Below are positions 43,030 to 52,437 of a DNA stretch of 53,478 nucleotides, in pieces. Source of the stretch: Paraburkholderia ginsengiterrae (GTDB lineage: Bacteria > Pseudomonadota > Gammaproteobacteria > Burkholderiales > Burkholderiaceae); the NCBI RefSeq assembly GCF_001645125.1, contig NZ_LXKA01000337.1, positions 1 through 53,478 of the forward strand, written 5' to 3'. Position 1 is the first letter of the stretch, and each line of letters opens with the position of its first letter. A program made the position numbers and the translations under genes. The notes under the pieces were generated by a model. The model did no database searches. It saw nothing but the letters and a program-made list of their open reading frames with translations, and was not told the DNA's origin.

Positions 43030-44424
43030 CTAATGGAGAATGAGCAACGTGCCACCCATCACCGCAAACATGACTGTGAAGATAATGAGAGTGAACCCCA
43101 TCACGCGGCCCATACCGACGCCGGCGATGGCCAGCAGAGGAATCACCCACATTGGCTGAATCATGTTGGCAACACCCTCACCGAGCGCGACGGCAATAGC
43201 GACCGAACTTTGGGAGACGCCAAGGTGCTGCGCGGCCGGCACTACAAACGGCGCCTGGACAATCCAGTGACCGCCAGCGCTAGGCACAAAGAGACTAATG
43301 ATTGTAGAAGACACGAAAGTCCAGAACGGCAGCGTGGTCGCGCTCGAGAATTTGATGAACACCCCTGCAAGAACGTCGGCTAGGCCAGTGGCGCTCATGA
43401 TTCCCATGATGCCGCCGTAGAAAGGAAATTGCAGGAGCACGGGGCCAGCAATCCTGGACGCGTTATTGATTGCCTTCAGATAGGACTTCGGTGTCCAGTG
43501 CATCGCCATGCCCGCCAGCAGGAACGCGATAACGAGCGTGTTCAGGTCCAGAGTGAGCTTGTGCTCGACAAGCTTGATTCCGAAATAGCCGCATCCCAGC
43601 ATCACAATCGCCACGTTCAGAATCCATGCGTTGTCGAGACGGCTTGCGAGTGTTCGCGGTCCTTCAGCCTCCGGCCGCACCTCATCCTCCGCCATCAGCT
43701 TTTTCGAATCGGCCGCAATTACCTCGCCGCAGCGCGGCTTCACGAAGTGGAGCACCAGCGGAAGAATCACGGCGAGCGCGAAGACGGGAACCAGATTGAG
43801 TGGGGACAGGAGGAACTGCGGCATTGGCAGCACATGTCCAGTGACTTTCTCGATGACATTCAGTGGCGAACCAGACATCGCACTGAGCACCGCAATCGAA
43901 CTGGAGATTCCGCAGACGTAGAACGTCCAGCCGGCGTAGGCCGCAGCAACCAGCCATGCAAAGTCGGCCTCGACACGCTTCGCGATTTCCCGAGCAAAAA
44001 TCGCTGAAACCACCAGGCCAACGGCCCAATTCATCAGGCCCGCAATTAGCGATACCAGAAAGGTCAGCACCATCGCACCTGTCGCGGAGCGCGGGATTGC
44101 CGCAATACGACGAAGAAGCCCGGACACAGGTTTAGAAGTCGCGAGTGCATGACCCGAGACGAGCGTCAAAGCAATCATGAACGCAAACGCGGCAATCTTG
44201 AAAACGCCGTCGTACCAGGAGGTGAGTATGTCGGATGGGGACGACTTCGGCGCGACTGCCATGGCAAGGGCGCAGGTGAGCAGCGTCAGCATGATTGCGA
44301 TGACAAACGGGTCCGGCATAACGCGCTCGGCCAGAAGCACGCACAGCTTCGTCACGCGCCTCAAACCATTTGAAAACACTCCGGACGAGGCTATTGACGG
44401 CATTTCGGCGTTGATTTCTTTCAT
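43030..44424 (-). CDS. AtoE-type short-chain fatty acid transporter
   Basis: 464 residues, about 12 membrane helices, starting at ATG 44424 with an AAGGAG site. The sequence follows the TIGR00366 family: VMPDPFVIAIMLTLLT, MNWAVGLVVSAIFAREIAK, GWTFYVCGISSSIAVLSA and VPSAGGHWIVQAPFV. AtoE moves short-chain keto or fatty acids such as acetoacetate or butyrate in E. coli. The GntR palindrome lies 186 bases upstream in the region facing the CitE-like gene. Confidence 0.9.
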   Translation of the reverse strand: MKEINAEMPSIASSGVFSNGLRRVTKLCVLLAERVMPDPFVIAIMLTLLTCALAMAVAPKSSPSDILTSWYDGVFKIAAFAFMIALTLVSGHALATSKPVSGLLRRIAAIPRSATGAMVLTFLVSLIAGLMNWAVGLVVSAIFAREIAKRVEADFAWLVAAAYAGWTFYVCGISSSIAVLSAMSGSPLNVIEKVTGHVLPMPQFLLSPLNLVPVFALAVILPLVLHFVKPRCGEVIAADSKKLMAEDEVRPEAEGPRTLASRLDNAWILNVAIVMLGCGYFGIKLVEHKLTLDLNTLVIAFLLAGMAMHWTPKSYLKAINNASRIAGPVLLQFPFYGGIMGIMSATGLADVLAGVFIKFSSATTLPFWTFVSSTIISLFVPSAGGHWIVQAPFVVPAAQHLGVSQSSVAIAVALGEGVANMIQPMWVIPLLAIAGVGMGRVMGFTLIIFTVMFAVMGGTLLILH

Positions 44425-44610
44425 TGATTGTCTCCTTCTCGATGCCGCATGTTGCGGTCAGGGTTTGTTATTGACTGTCGACTTCTGATTCCTTTGATTG
44501 CCACCGCTCGTCACCGGCCACCGTGGTGGGTCAGTACCGCGCGCATTCAGCCTGCCGACCAATACGTGAGGTGGCTCTTACGCGTCTAGTGCATTGCCAT
44601 GGTTAACAAA

Positions 44611-44627
44611 TAATTGTTAACAATTGA
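44611..44627. promoter_or_regulatory. GntR operator copy 3, upstream of the AtoE and CitE-like genes
   Basis: TAATTGTTAACAATTGA matches the perfect copy at 41026 at 15 of 17 positions. It lies in the 533-base divergent region between atoE and the CitE-like gene, which holds no other feature that I could see. Confidence 0.65.
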
Positions 44628-44957
44628 TGGGCGCAGTCTGACCCGGGTACTGTTGGAACGTCAACTTAGCGTTAACCCCCTGCTTCGCCTCAGCTTAGGC
44701 AAACGACGAAGCGGGGTTATCTTGCAGTGTTCGACGGTGCCGAAACCATTGATGGAACGTGATTTGCCGGCCGTCGTACCCTGCCGTGCGCCCACCTCTG
44801 CATTAGGTTCCCTATCGCAATGACGTAGAACTCGTTGCTTTACCAAGGTCGCTGTTGTTACTACGCTTTATCCCTCAGACCCTCGGGATGAAAGCCACTC
44901 GTCAAGTTTGGGCAGGGGGACGGCGTGAGAATTGATAGATTGACTGAAGGAGCATGG

Positions 44958-45821
44958 GTGAACTTAGACCGCATCATTCGGGCTCGGCGGAGCTTTATCT
45001 TCGCGCCAGGAAACCGTCCGGACATGTTTTCCAAGGCGTTGGCCTGCGGGACCGACATCGTCTGTGTGGACCTTGAGGATGCCATTGCGCCTCATGAGAA
45101 AGAAGTGGCGCGCGCCAATGCGTTCGAGCATCTGCCAAAAGCTGACGGGCCCGCTACCGTTGAGCGAGTTATTCGGATAAATTGCCTGCGCACTGTCGAT
45201 GGCATGAAGGACGTCCAGCGCTTGCTGGATGTTGAGGCCAGTGTTGACGCAATCATGCTGCCGAAGGTGAAGGGTCCCGAAGAAGTGCGCAATCTGAGCG
45301 ACTTGATGGACGAGTTCAAGGCCACTGCGCGATTGCATGTAATTATCGAGACGAACGAGGGGCTGGAAGCTGCATCGGAGATAGCCCGCTCGAGCGACCG
45401 TGTGGAAGCCTTGTTCTTTGGTGGCGTCGACATGGCTGCAGACTTGCGATGCAGGCAAACCTGGAGCGCACTGCTGTATGCCCGCTCGCGCGTTGTCCAC
45501 GCTGCGGCGATGGCGGGAGTCGACGCCATTGACGTTCCATATCTCGACCTGAGCGACATCGACGGTATGCGGCGTGAAGCCGACTTGTCGGCCGAGCTGG
45601 GGTTCACGGGCAAAGGTGCAATTCACCCAAAGCAGATACCTCATATCAACGCGGCATTCATGCCAGACGAATCCACTGTTGCATACGCTCGTCGGGTCCT
45701 CGATGCGTTCGAAAAGTGTGGCGCCGGGCTTCTTGTCTTTGAAGGGAAGCTTATAGAGAAGCCGGTAATTCGCAGCTTCGCGCGCATGCTGGCTGTCCAC
45801 GACGTCGCGTCGCGTCAGTAG
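44958..45821 (+). CDS. CitE-like/HpcH-HpaI family CoA-ester lyase
   Basis: 287 residues from GTG 44958, which follows an AAGGAG site (another GTG at 44925 is in frame but would add eleven residues). The barrel starts RRSFIFAPGNRP. The metal/substrate elements VCVDLEDAIAP, VERVIRINC, IMLPKVKGPEEV and IIETNEGLEAASEIA are all present, including the magnesium-binding E/D. It resembles citramalyl-CoA or malyl-CoA lyases, which split a hydroxyacyl-CoA. It is divergent from atoE. Confidence 0.9.
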   Translation: MNLDRIIRARRSFIFAPGNRPDMFSKALACGTDIVCVDLEDAIAPHEKEVARANAFEHLPKADGPATVERVIRINCLRTVDGMKDVQRLLDVEASVDAIMLPKVKGPEEVRNLSDLMDEFKATARLHVIIETNEGLEAASEIARSSDRVEALFFGGVDMAADLRCRQTWSALLYARSRVVHAAAMAGVDAIDVPYLDLSDIDGMRREADLSAELGFTGKGAIHPKQIPHINAAFMPDESTVAYARRVLDAFEKCGAGLLVFEGKLIEKPVIRSFARMLAVHDVASRQ

Positions 45822-45835
45822 CACGGAGGGATGTG

Positions 45836-46879
45836 ATGGATGGTGCTGCGAAGGGGAAAGGGCGAGAAGCGCCAGAGATGGTCTCTGAAGCGACTATCGC
45901 TGCGCCAGATTCGTGCTCGACAACCAGGCGCACTTGGCCGCGACGTGCGGGAGCGCGGCGTTTGCCGCCGTTGATATCGCTTGCTTATTTTGAGGCGGCG
46001 GCAAGGACTGGCAGCTTCGCCATCGCAGCCAAGGAACTCCATGTAACGCCAGCAGCCATCAGTCAGCAAATCAAAGCGCTGGAAGAATCGCTCGGCATCG
46101 AGCTGTTTGTACGCCAGCATCGCAAGGTTTCCATCACACCTGCCGCGAGACGGGTTTTGCCTTTGTTCCAGGAGGGCTTCGGTGCGCTTTCCGAGGCGGT
46201 CGAGGAATTGCGCGCCGCAGGGGACGAGAAGTCCGTTGTGACAGTCTGTGCCGAGCCGTTGTTTGCGACCAAATGGTTGGTCCCGCGGCTTCACCGCTTC
46301 TATGCCAGATTTCCGGAGGCTGAGGTCCGATTGCAGGCAAGCGTCAACTCGATTGACACATCTGAAGAGGGGCCCATATCGCCGGCTACATTTGCACGGA
46401 CCGGAGTGGACCTGTCGATACGCTTCGGTTACGGACATTATTCGAATCTCGAAACCACCCTGCTCTTCACTGTTATGTTGGGACCGGTGATGTCGCCCAA
46501 CAATCGTACGCCACTGCCTACCCTGAAAGAGATTTCGAAACAACCCTTGCTCACCGACAGCGCGACATATCGCTCTCCCGAGCGATTCGGATGGCCGGAG
46601 TGGCTACAGCACATGGGTTATCCGGCGCAGGGAAAACTTCGTGAGCAACGCTTTGGAAACGGCCTGCTGTCGCTAGAGGCGACATTGACCGGGCAAGGCG
46701 TGCTGCTAACCACAGACCGGCTGGTACGTAGCGAAATTCAGGAAGGCAAACTCGTGGCTCCCTTCGGTTTCACGTATCCGTGCCCATTCTCTTACAACGT
46801 CGTCTGCAGTCAAGGCGTGCTCGACAGGGAAATCGTGAAGGCATTCTACGACTGGCTCGTCGAGGAGAGCGTGGCCTAG
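45836..46879 (+). CDS. LysR family regulator (GcvA-like)
   Basis: 347 residues from ATG 45836 with GGAGGG five bases upstream. An unusual 40-residue N-terminal extension precedes the winged HTH (LISLAYFEAAARTGSFAIAA, LHVTPAAISQQIKALEE, LGIELFVRQ). The effector domain runs from about 130 (CAEPLFATKWLVPRLHRFYA). The PLPPLISLAYFE-like opening and wide HTH are those of GcvA/AmpR-type LysRs. It follows the CitE-like lyase by 14 bases, so its partner may be that lyase or the MalY/PatB gene downstream. Confidence 0.88.
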   Translation: MDGAAKGKGREAPEMVSEATIAAPDSCSTTRRTWPRRAGARRLPPLISLAYFEAAARTGSFAIAAKELHVTPAAISQQIKALEESLGIELFVRQHRKVSITPAARRVLPLFQEGFGALSEAVEELRAAGDEKSVVTVCAEPLFATKWLVPRLHRFYARFPEAEVRLQASVNSIDTSEEGPISPATFARTGVDLSIRFGYGHYSNLETTLLFTVMLGPVMSPNNRTPLPTLKEISKQPLLTDSATYRSPERFGWPEWLQHMGYPAQGKLREQRFGNGLLSLEATLTGQGVLLTTDRLVRSEIQEGKLVAPFGFTYPCPFSYNVVCSQGVLDREIVKAFYDWLVEESVA

Positions 46880-47072
46880 CGGGCTCGCTGACAAGCTGCG
46901 CCTAAGCTGTGGTTAATTTTCTTTCCAGATACTGGCGATTTCACGACCCAAGATTGGAAGCATCTTAACCAGCATAGCGAGGAGAATTGTCGACATCACT
47001 TAATGATGCGAAACGACGCGCAACCCGGCCTTGGCGTCGAGCTACCGTTGCGGCCGCACGACCAACAAGTTT

Positions 47073-48308
47073 ATGACTTTCAACTTTGACAAGATTATTT
47101 CCCGCCAAGGCACCAACGCGTTGGCGGAGGACGGCTACGAGAACTACCTCTTCGGCGCATCGTCGGCCGAGCCGCTGAACCTTCCATCCGGTGACCTGAT
47201 TTCCATGTGGGTCGCGGATATGCAGTTCGCAGCGCCTGACGCAGCAATCGATGCTGTCCGGAAGCGCTTGGAGCATCCGATTTTCGGCTACACCATGAAC
47301 TTCGACGACCAACTGTACGATGCGTTCGGCGCGTGGTGTGAACGGCGGTACGGATGGAGCTTCGAGCGCGAGCAGATGATGGTTTCGCTGGGCGTCATCC
47401 CTGCGCTGTTCGCGCTCGTCGAATACATCTGCAATCCAGGTGACAAGGTACTAACCCTGACGCCAGCGTATGGGTATTTCAAGCACGCGGCAGTTCAGCA
47501 GGATAGGGAGCTTGTGACGTCGCCAATGCGCGAGTGTGCTAATGGAGATTACGAAATCGACTTCGACGATTTCGAGCGCAAGGTCAGTGACCCGTCTGTA
47601 AAGCTGTTTTTCCTGTGTCACCCCCACAATCCGACAGGGCGCGTCTGGACTGAGAATGAACTGCGCAAAATGGCCGAGCTGTGCTTCGCAAACGGCGTCC
47701 GCATCGTGTCTGACGAGATTCACTGCGACCTGACGCGCTCGTGTGTGCGGCACGTCCCCCTGGCTAAATTGTTCCCGGAGAGCCAGGACATCATCACCTG
47801 CATGGCGGTGAGCAAGACGTTTAACCTGGCAGGCATGATGGTTGCCACGGTCATCATTCCAGACGAGACGTTGAGAACCGTATGGAAGTCGCGTAACTAT
47901 CCTTTCATCAACCCTCTCAGCCTCGCCGCTGCCGTTGGCGCATACCAGGACGGCGAGGCTTGGCTGGAAGAATTGCGTGTGTACCTCGACAGTAATTTCG
48001 AGTTTCTCCGAAAGGAGTTGAGCGCGAAGCTCCCGCTGGCGCGGTTCAAAGTGCCGGAGGCGACGTATCTCGCCTGGGTTGACCTCAGCGCTTACTTCGA
48101 CAGCTCAATTAACCTGACCAGATTCTTCCTCGAGAACGCGGGCGTCATCCTTGAAGGCGGCGAAATGTTTGTCGATAACGGCGCTCAGCGAATCAGGCTC
48201 AATCTCGCCAGCCCGACACATCAGGTCCAGGCTGCACTCGATAAGATTCGCGATGCGATATTGAATCGAGCAGATGCTGGCACCACACAGACATTGATGT
48301 CAGCCTGA
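47073..48308 (+). CDS. MalY/PatB family aminotransferase-fold C-S lyase
   Basis: 411 residues from ATG 47073. PLP-dependent fold type I enzyme with the lysine K248 in MAVSKTFNLAG, the aspartate D214 (VSDEIHCDL) and the NPTG motif (CHPHNPTGR). The start (GTNALAEDGYENYLFG) resembles cystathionine beta-lyases of the PatB group. The family cleaves C-S bonds of cystathionine or similar thioethers. It lies 193 bases after the LysR gene. The role in the catabolic region is not clear; cysteine conjugate breakdown is a possibility. Confidence 0.88.
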   Translation: MTFNFDKIISRQGTNALAEDGYENYLFGASSAEPLNLPSGDLISMWVADMQFAAPDAAIDAVRKRLEHPIFGYTMNFDDQLYDAFGAWCERRYGWSFEREQMMVSLGVIPALFALVEYICNPGDKVLTLTPAYGYFKHAAVQQDRELVTSPMRECANGDYEIDFDDFERKVSDPSVKLFFLCHPHNPTGRVWTENELRKMAELCFANGVRIVSDEIHCDLTRSCVRHVPLAKLFPESQDIITCMAVSKTFNLAGMMVATVIIPDETLRTVWKSRNYPFINPLSLAAAVGAYQDGEAWLEELRVYLDSNFEFLRKELSAKLPLARFKVPEATYLAWVDLSAYFDSSINLTRFFLENAGVILEGGEMFVDNGAQRIRLNLASPTHQVQAALDKIRDAILNRADAGTTQTLMSA

Positions 48309-48914
48309 AGCGAAATGGTCGAGGCGCAGCGCCGGCCATCACTATCCCGTTAGTTCGTGTCGCAAAGAACCAGGACCGCTTCTACTCAATCCGGCAGCGT
48401 AGACTGCTGGTCACAAGCGTAATGTAACTACGACTGAATCGCCATAGTCAATACGGACCGTGGCAGTAATGCCATGTGTGCATCACACTCAAGATAAGTG
48501 ACAAAGCCGGTTTCCAGCATTTCCTCCGCCCGGCGCGCAATCGAAATTGTTGAGGGTTGTCGTGGCGAAGTCCGGCACTTGGCGTAATGCAGTTCGACCC
48601 GAAAAGTTGTCTTGCAGCATTCGACTTCCGGAATCCATCGAGCTCCTCGAACATTTGCTCAATTTGCTATGCAACCGTTCCTTGCTTTGGTGCGCTAGTG
48701 CGCATACCCGTACAGAAATGAGCAGAGAGGATGGGACGCGTTGGAACGTAAAAGGTACCTCAACGGAGTAGTCCGGCTGTATGCCGATAGGGGGCGAAAA
48801 GTCGCGAAGACGTTAAGGGAGAAGCTCTGCGGCTATGGGGTAGTGGCGGAGATAGTCGAACATATGAGGCGCAGTGGGAGGCCCTGCGAAATATGAGGCA
48901 GAATCCGGACTGGT
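48309..48914. other. Gap with no supported gene
   Basis: About 600 bases. Small frames at 48547-48771 and 48739-48895 have neither good starts nor family motifs. The sequence near 48840-48900 holds a short repeat of ATATGAGGC. The stretch marks the change from the catabolic genes to the TcmP/DUF5131 patch, so a boundary is likely here. Confidence 0.4.
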
Positions 48915-49754
48915 TTAGAACCCCGGCAGCGACTGTTGGCGCGAGGTCGGTATCGCAGCATCGTTCCAAAGCTTCGTCGCGAGGGGATGACGGGCGAGAT
49001 GGATGAGCCGGTAGAGAGGTCCCTTGTTCATATTGACGAATAGCGGCTTGCTTTGTGCGACTTGCATCTTCGTCAGGTCTGTTACGAGCGTTTCCCAATA
49101 TTTCAAGTAAGCGCCGACCAGTTCGTGCTTCGGTACTGCGTCGAGTCGCAGATTGTTGCGCCAGCCAGGCGCTGCCGCATCCAGCCTCGAGCTGGCCAAG
49201 TTGAAGTCGCCATCGATGTTTCGCTGGACATCCATCACACTAAAGTGAATCAGGATGTCGATATTCGGCCGAGCGGACAGCTTGCGGATAATCTCGAAGT
49301 CCAGGTGCTCGATGTTGAACGGGTCGAGGAACGCGAAGTGCAATCCCTTCGGCAGTGCGTCGAGCACCCAGTCGACGGTTACAGATGCTGTGCCTACGCA
49401 TGCTCGGACATTGGCGCCGGCGGAGCGAAGGCGCGTCGCGCATGCTTCCACGCTGCCCGCGTCAGCATCGCCGATGTAAATCTCGTTGAACGGAGCGCCA
49501 CCCTTCTCGGATATGCGCCATGCCGCTAACACTCCACCATCCGAGATGGTTTTTGAGTCACGGTTCATGACGCGCCCAGGACCGGAGAAGAGGTCGATGA
49601 ACGAGGCGTAAGGCCATTTCGCACGCGCCATACGGGCGGAGTCGATGTAGCGCGAAAGTGCCACGTGCTTGTTTTCCGACCACGCGCCAACCTTCATGAC
49701 CGGCAAACCATCGGCAGGGTCGATGGCAACCTCGTCTTCCTGTTTGCTGTTCAC
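48915..49754 (-). CDS. tcmP: TcmP-family (three-Cys-motif partner) protein A
   Basis: 279 residues from GTG 49754 (GGGA upstream); a 37-residue extension to 49865 is judged non-coding. A Rossmann-like domain is readable: SFIDLFSGPGRV (motif I with D54), YIGDADAGSVEAC and FAFLDPFNIEHLDF (the DPF motif). Together they resemble a SAM-methyltransferase-like fold. TcmP proteins occur next to DUF5131 three-Cys proteins, as here. The opening VNSKQEDEVAIDPADGLPV and the VGAWSENKHVALSRYID block are family features. Activity is unknown. Confidence 0.85.
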   Translation of the reverse strand: MNSKQEDEVAIDPADGLPVMKVGAWSENKHVALSRYIDSARMARAKWPYASFIDLFSGPGRVMNRDSKTISDGGVLAAWRISEKGGAPFNEIYIGDADAGSVEACATRLRSAGANVRACVGTASVTVDWVLDALPKGLHFAFLDPFNIEHLDFEIIRKLSARPNIDILIHFSVMDVQRNIDGDFNLASSRLDAAAPGWRNNLRLDAVPKHELVGAYLKYWETLVTDLTKMQVAQSKPLFVNMNKGPLYRLIHLARHPLATKLWNDAAIPTSRQQSLPGF

Positions 49755-49875
49755 GCTTTGTGTCCCGTTTTTTGGGCTCAATTGGGAGATTAAATAGTAT
49801 GCCGTGATTTCGAAATATTTACTAAAACCTGATAATCTTTCGAGAGACCAAGGGCCACACCACATAACACAGCGA
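49755..49875. promoter_or_regulatory. Divergent promoter region between the two TcmP genes
   Basis: 121 AT-rich bases separate the two TcmP starts. AATTGGGAGATTAAATAGTA and TGATTTCGAAATATTTACTA supply A/T-rich blocks where back-to-back promoters would lie. No clear palindrome other than TTTCGAAA-like symmetry was seen. Confidence 0.4.
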
Positions 49876-51144
49876 ATGGCAAAGTCAAAAGATAAGTATC
49901 TCTGGCAAGTCGGGGAGCCGCCGCCGATTCTCGACCAGCACAGTGCCGTAAAGCACTCGATTGTCGAAAGCTACGTTCAGAGATACATCGAAACGGTGAT
50001 GTCTCAGGCCATTATTCCGAAGCTGACTTTGTCATTGGTCGATGGTTTTGCGGGCGGAGGGGAGTACATCAGCGAAGCCGGCATATCGGTCGATGGAACG
50101 CCACCTTTGATGCTGCGCGCGACGCACGCGGCTCGCGCCAGCATAAATGTTGGTCGCAGAGTTACGGAACGCGAGGTCGACGCCGAGTTCTTCTTCATCG
50201 AGAAACGGCGAGAGTCAGCAAAGTATCTGCGCGAACACATTGATAAGCGGCGCGCGGAAGGGAGTATTGCTGACATGGACTATCAGCGAACGACCATCCG
50301 GAATGCGAGTTTCGTGGACGAATTGCCTGGAATCGTCGCGCGAATCAAACAGCGTCGCGGTGGCTTTCGCTCCATCTTTCTGCTCGACCAGTACAGCTAC
50401 AACGCCATACCGATGAGCATGCTTCGATGGCTAATGTCGGAGCTACCAGGCGCCGAGGTCATCATGACCTTCAACGTCGATTCCCTGCTTACGTACATCA
50501 GTGACAGAGAAGCGAATCGGAAGGCGGTCCGCGGCGTTGACCTCGAAGGCTACATCCCATGGGAGCACCTCGGACAAATCAAGGCGGAGCATGGCCGGGC
50601 ATCGCTGCAAAGATACGTCGCGCATGGCATTAAGGAGGAGACGGGCGCACCGTTTATGACGTTGTTCTTTGTCCGCCCCAACGCAGCGAACCCTTGGAGC
50701 TACTGGCTCGTGCATCTGTCGCAGCGCTACAAGGCGCACGACGTCATGAAGTCACTACATTGGGACCACTCAAGCGAGTTCGGACATGAGCTTGAACCAG
50801 GGCTTTTCATCCTTGGCTATGACCCGAAGCGTGATGAGGAATACAACGGCCAGTCGTCACTTTTGTTCGATAAAAGTGGGGAGCAACGCTGTATTGAGAC
50901 GCTGACCGACGACCTCGGTCGCGTATTGTCCAGTCAGCAGCGACCTGTCTCGGTCGCGCAACTGTTCACGGGAAATATCTCAAACACAATCGCAGACGAG
51001 GCTCGTCTGCAGAAGGTGCTCCGTAGCCTGCACGCCGCAGGCACAATCGCGGTGTCGAACAAAGAAGACCGAGCGCGGCGACCGTCGAAGCTGTATCGCC
51101 CGACCGACATCATCGAATACTCCCGGCAACTGCGGTTCACCTGA
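49876..51144 (+). CDS. tcmP: TcmP-family protein B with C-terminal winged helix
   Basis: 422 residues from ATG 49876 (MAKSKDKYLWQVGEPPP). The Rossmann part has SLVDGFAGGGEYISEAG (motif I), EFFFIEKRRESAKYL and FLLDQYSYNAIPM (the DPF/DPY position reads DQY). It differs from protein A in length and in motif IV. The last 85 residues (about 335-422) look like a winged HTH with KLYRPTDIIEY, so this copy may also bind DNA. It is divergent from protein A and convergent with the DUF5131 gene, 10 bases apart. Confidence 0.85.
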   Translation: MAKSKDKYLWQVGEPPPILDQHSAVKHSIVESYVQRYIETVMSQAIIPKLTLSLVDGFAGGGEYISEAGISVDGTPPLMLRATHAARASINVGRRVTEREVDAEFFFIEKRRESAKYLREHIDKRRAEGSIADMDYQRTTIRNASFVDELPGIVARIKQRRGGFRSIFLLDQYSYNAIPMSMLRWLMSELPGAEVIMTFNVDSLLTYISDREANRKAVRGVDLEGYIPWEHLGQIKAEHGRASLQRYVAHGIKEETGAPFMTLFFVRPNAANPWSYWLVHLSQRYKAHDVMKSLHWDHSSEFGHELEPGLFILGYDPKRDEEYNGQSSLLFDKSGEQRCIETLTDDLGRVLSSQQRPVSVAQLFTGNISNTIADEARLQKVLRSLHAAGTIAVSNKEDRARRPSKLYRPTDIIEYSRQLRFT

Positions 51145-51154
51145 GCCGACGTGG

Positions 51155-51904
51155 TCAGGTTAGCAGACCTCGTTCGGGCATATCGTCCCAGGTGCGTCCT
51201 TCAAGAAGCCGGCCGTTGGCTGTCTTGGAGCGGCGCACCCCGTCGCTCCCCCAGGTGCCCCATTGCTTGAAGAAGAACTTCACACCTCGCTCCTCGCACT
51301 GAACCTTGACGTTCTGCACCCAGTCTTCGTGCATCGGGCGTGCCTTCGGGCCAGATTCCCCGCCGACAATTACCCAATCAATGTTCTCGAGATTCAGGGT
51401 GCCCAAGTCCTCGAGCAGCGGCTCGACGGACAAGAACCGAACGCCGCCTTCCACGCGACGCAGCTCGTCGATTCTCGGTAGGCCGTGCCGGCGGTCCTCG
51501 ACGGTCACGCCAAGCCACGCATTCGCTGGCATCTCTCGGCGGCTGCAATAGGACGCCAGGCGCTCTGCGCGCTTCGTGAGTATCTGAAAGGTGTGCTGAG
51601 GGCATGCTCGAATCGAATCGAACACCTGCGTGATGTAGGCGTCCGACACGGAGCGGTGGAACAGGTCCGACATCGAGTTGACGAAGTAGACCGTCGGGCT
51701 TTTCCGCTTCAGCGGCTCGTCCAAGCGGTTGGGCAGAAGGGTCAGCTTGAAGCCATTTTCATAGCCTGGAGTCCCCATGGCGTGCAAACGCTTCGCCATA
51801 CCTTCGGCGTAGCAGTTTTTGCAGCCCTTAGAGATTTTCGTGCAACCCACTGTCGGGTTCCACGTGCGCTCCGTCCACTCAATTTTGCTTTGCCCGCCGC
51901 TCAT
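51155..51904 (-). CDS. DUF5131 family (phage Gp37/Gp68-like) three-Cys protein
   Basis: 249 residues from ATG 51904 with GAGAGG upstream. The motif C21-x6-C28-x2-C31 (GCTKISKGCKNCYAE) is the family's iron-sulfur-like three-Cys signature, with WTERTWNPTVG before it and YFVNSMSDLFH, RFLSVEPLLEDL and VIVGGESGPKARPM after. It resembles a radical-SAM-like protein of unknown reaction. It is typically linked with TcmP, and two TcmP proteins lie next to it here. Confidence 0.88.
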   Translation of the reverse strand: MSGGQSKIEWTERTWNPTVGCTKISKGCKNCYAEGMAKRLHAMGTPGYENGFKLTLLPNRLDEPLKRKSPTVYFVNSMSDLFHRSVSDAYITQVFDSIRACPQHTFQILTKRAERLASYCSRREMPANAWLGVTVEDRRHGLPRIDELRRVEGGVRFLSVEPLLEDLGTLNLENIDWVIVGGESGPKARPMHEDWVQNVKVQCEERGVKFFFKQWGTWGSDGVRRSKTANGRLLEGRTWDDMPERGLLT

Positions 51905-52437
51905 TGTCCGACCTCTCAATTTTAGTTTGCGATTTTATCGAGCTTCCTGCGGCTGCTACGAAATAGCCATACTTTCGTCATGTGGTCGCGTTTGTCCGAA
52001 TGCTTCCATGCGACAAACGAGAGAAAAATGGACCACGCATCCGCGTCAGGCGCCTTAGCAGTATAGAGACCGAGACTGTATATTTATACAGTGGATGAGT
52101 AAATATGATTGAGTGATAGCGGGAAATAGGCGCGGCCTATGCGCCGCCCGGAGAGTTCCAAGAAAGTGCTCCCGGCCAATACCAGCAAGGCTTTTAAAAC
52201 AGGACAAGGAACGGACATCTCCAGCGAACATCTTGGGCACGGTGCGCTATGACGGCACGCAAAGCAAGAGTCTGAGGGCACCCTGCGAGACGAAATGCGC
52301 GAACAGCTGCACCGAGCCATGGACCGGGTTGCTTGTGCGCAATCGGTCTTGGAAACAATGGGGGCAGTGAGACGCCACGGAAACTTTGGCCTTAGTACGG
52401 GGCGATGCCCATTACTATGGCGGCAATTACAGGGCGC
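51905..52437. other. Gap with no supported gene
   Basis: About 530 bases beyond the DUF5131 start. The stretch contains its promoter. Short plus-strand frames near 52295 lack family features. The sequence TATATTTATACAG near 52079 is AT-rich and may hold a promoter element. Nothing else was seen. Confidence 0.35.

Noticed and set aside
44964-45824. Minus-strand frame of 286 codons over the CitE-like gene
   Set aside because: It is exactly antisense to an intact lyase with its active-site motifs, and its own sequence shows no family.
48739-48895. Short Arg/Lys-rich frame starting at a TTG
   Set aside because: No homology recognised, no good ribosome site; it lies in a stretch that looks like a boundary between regions.
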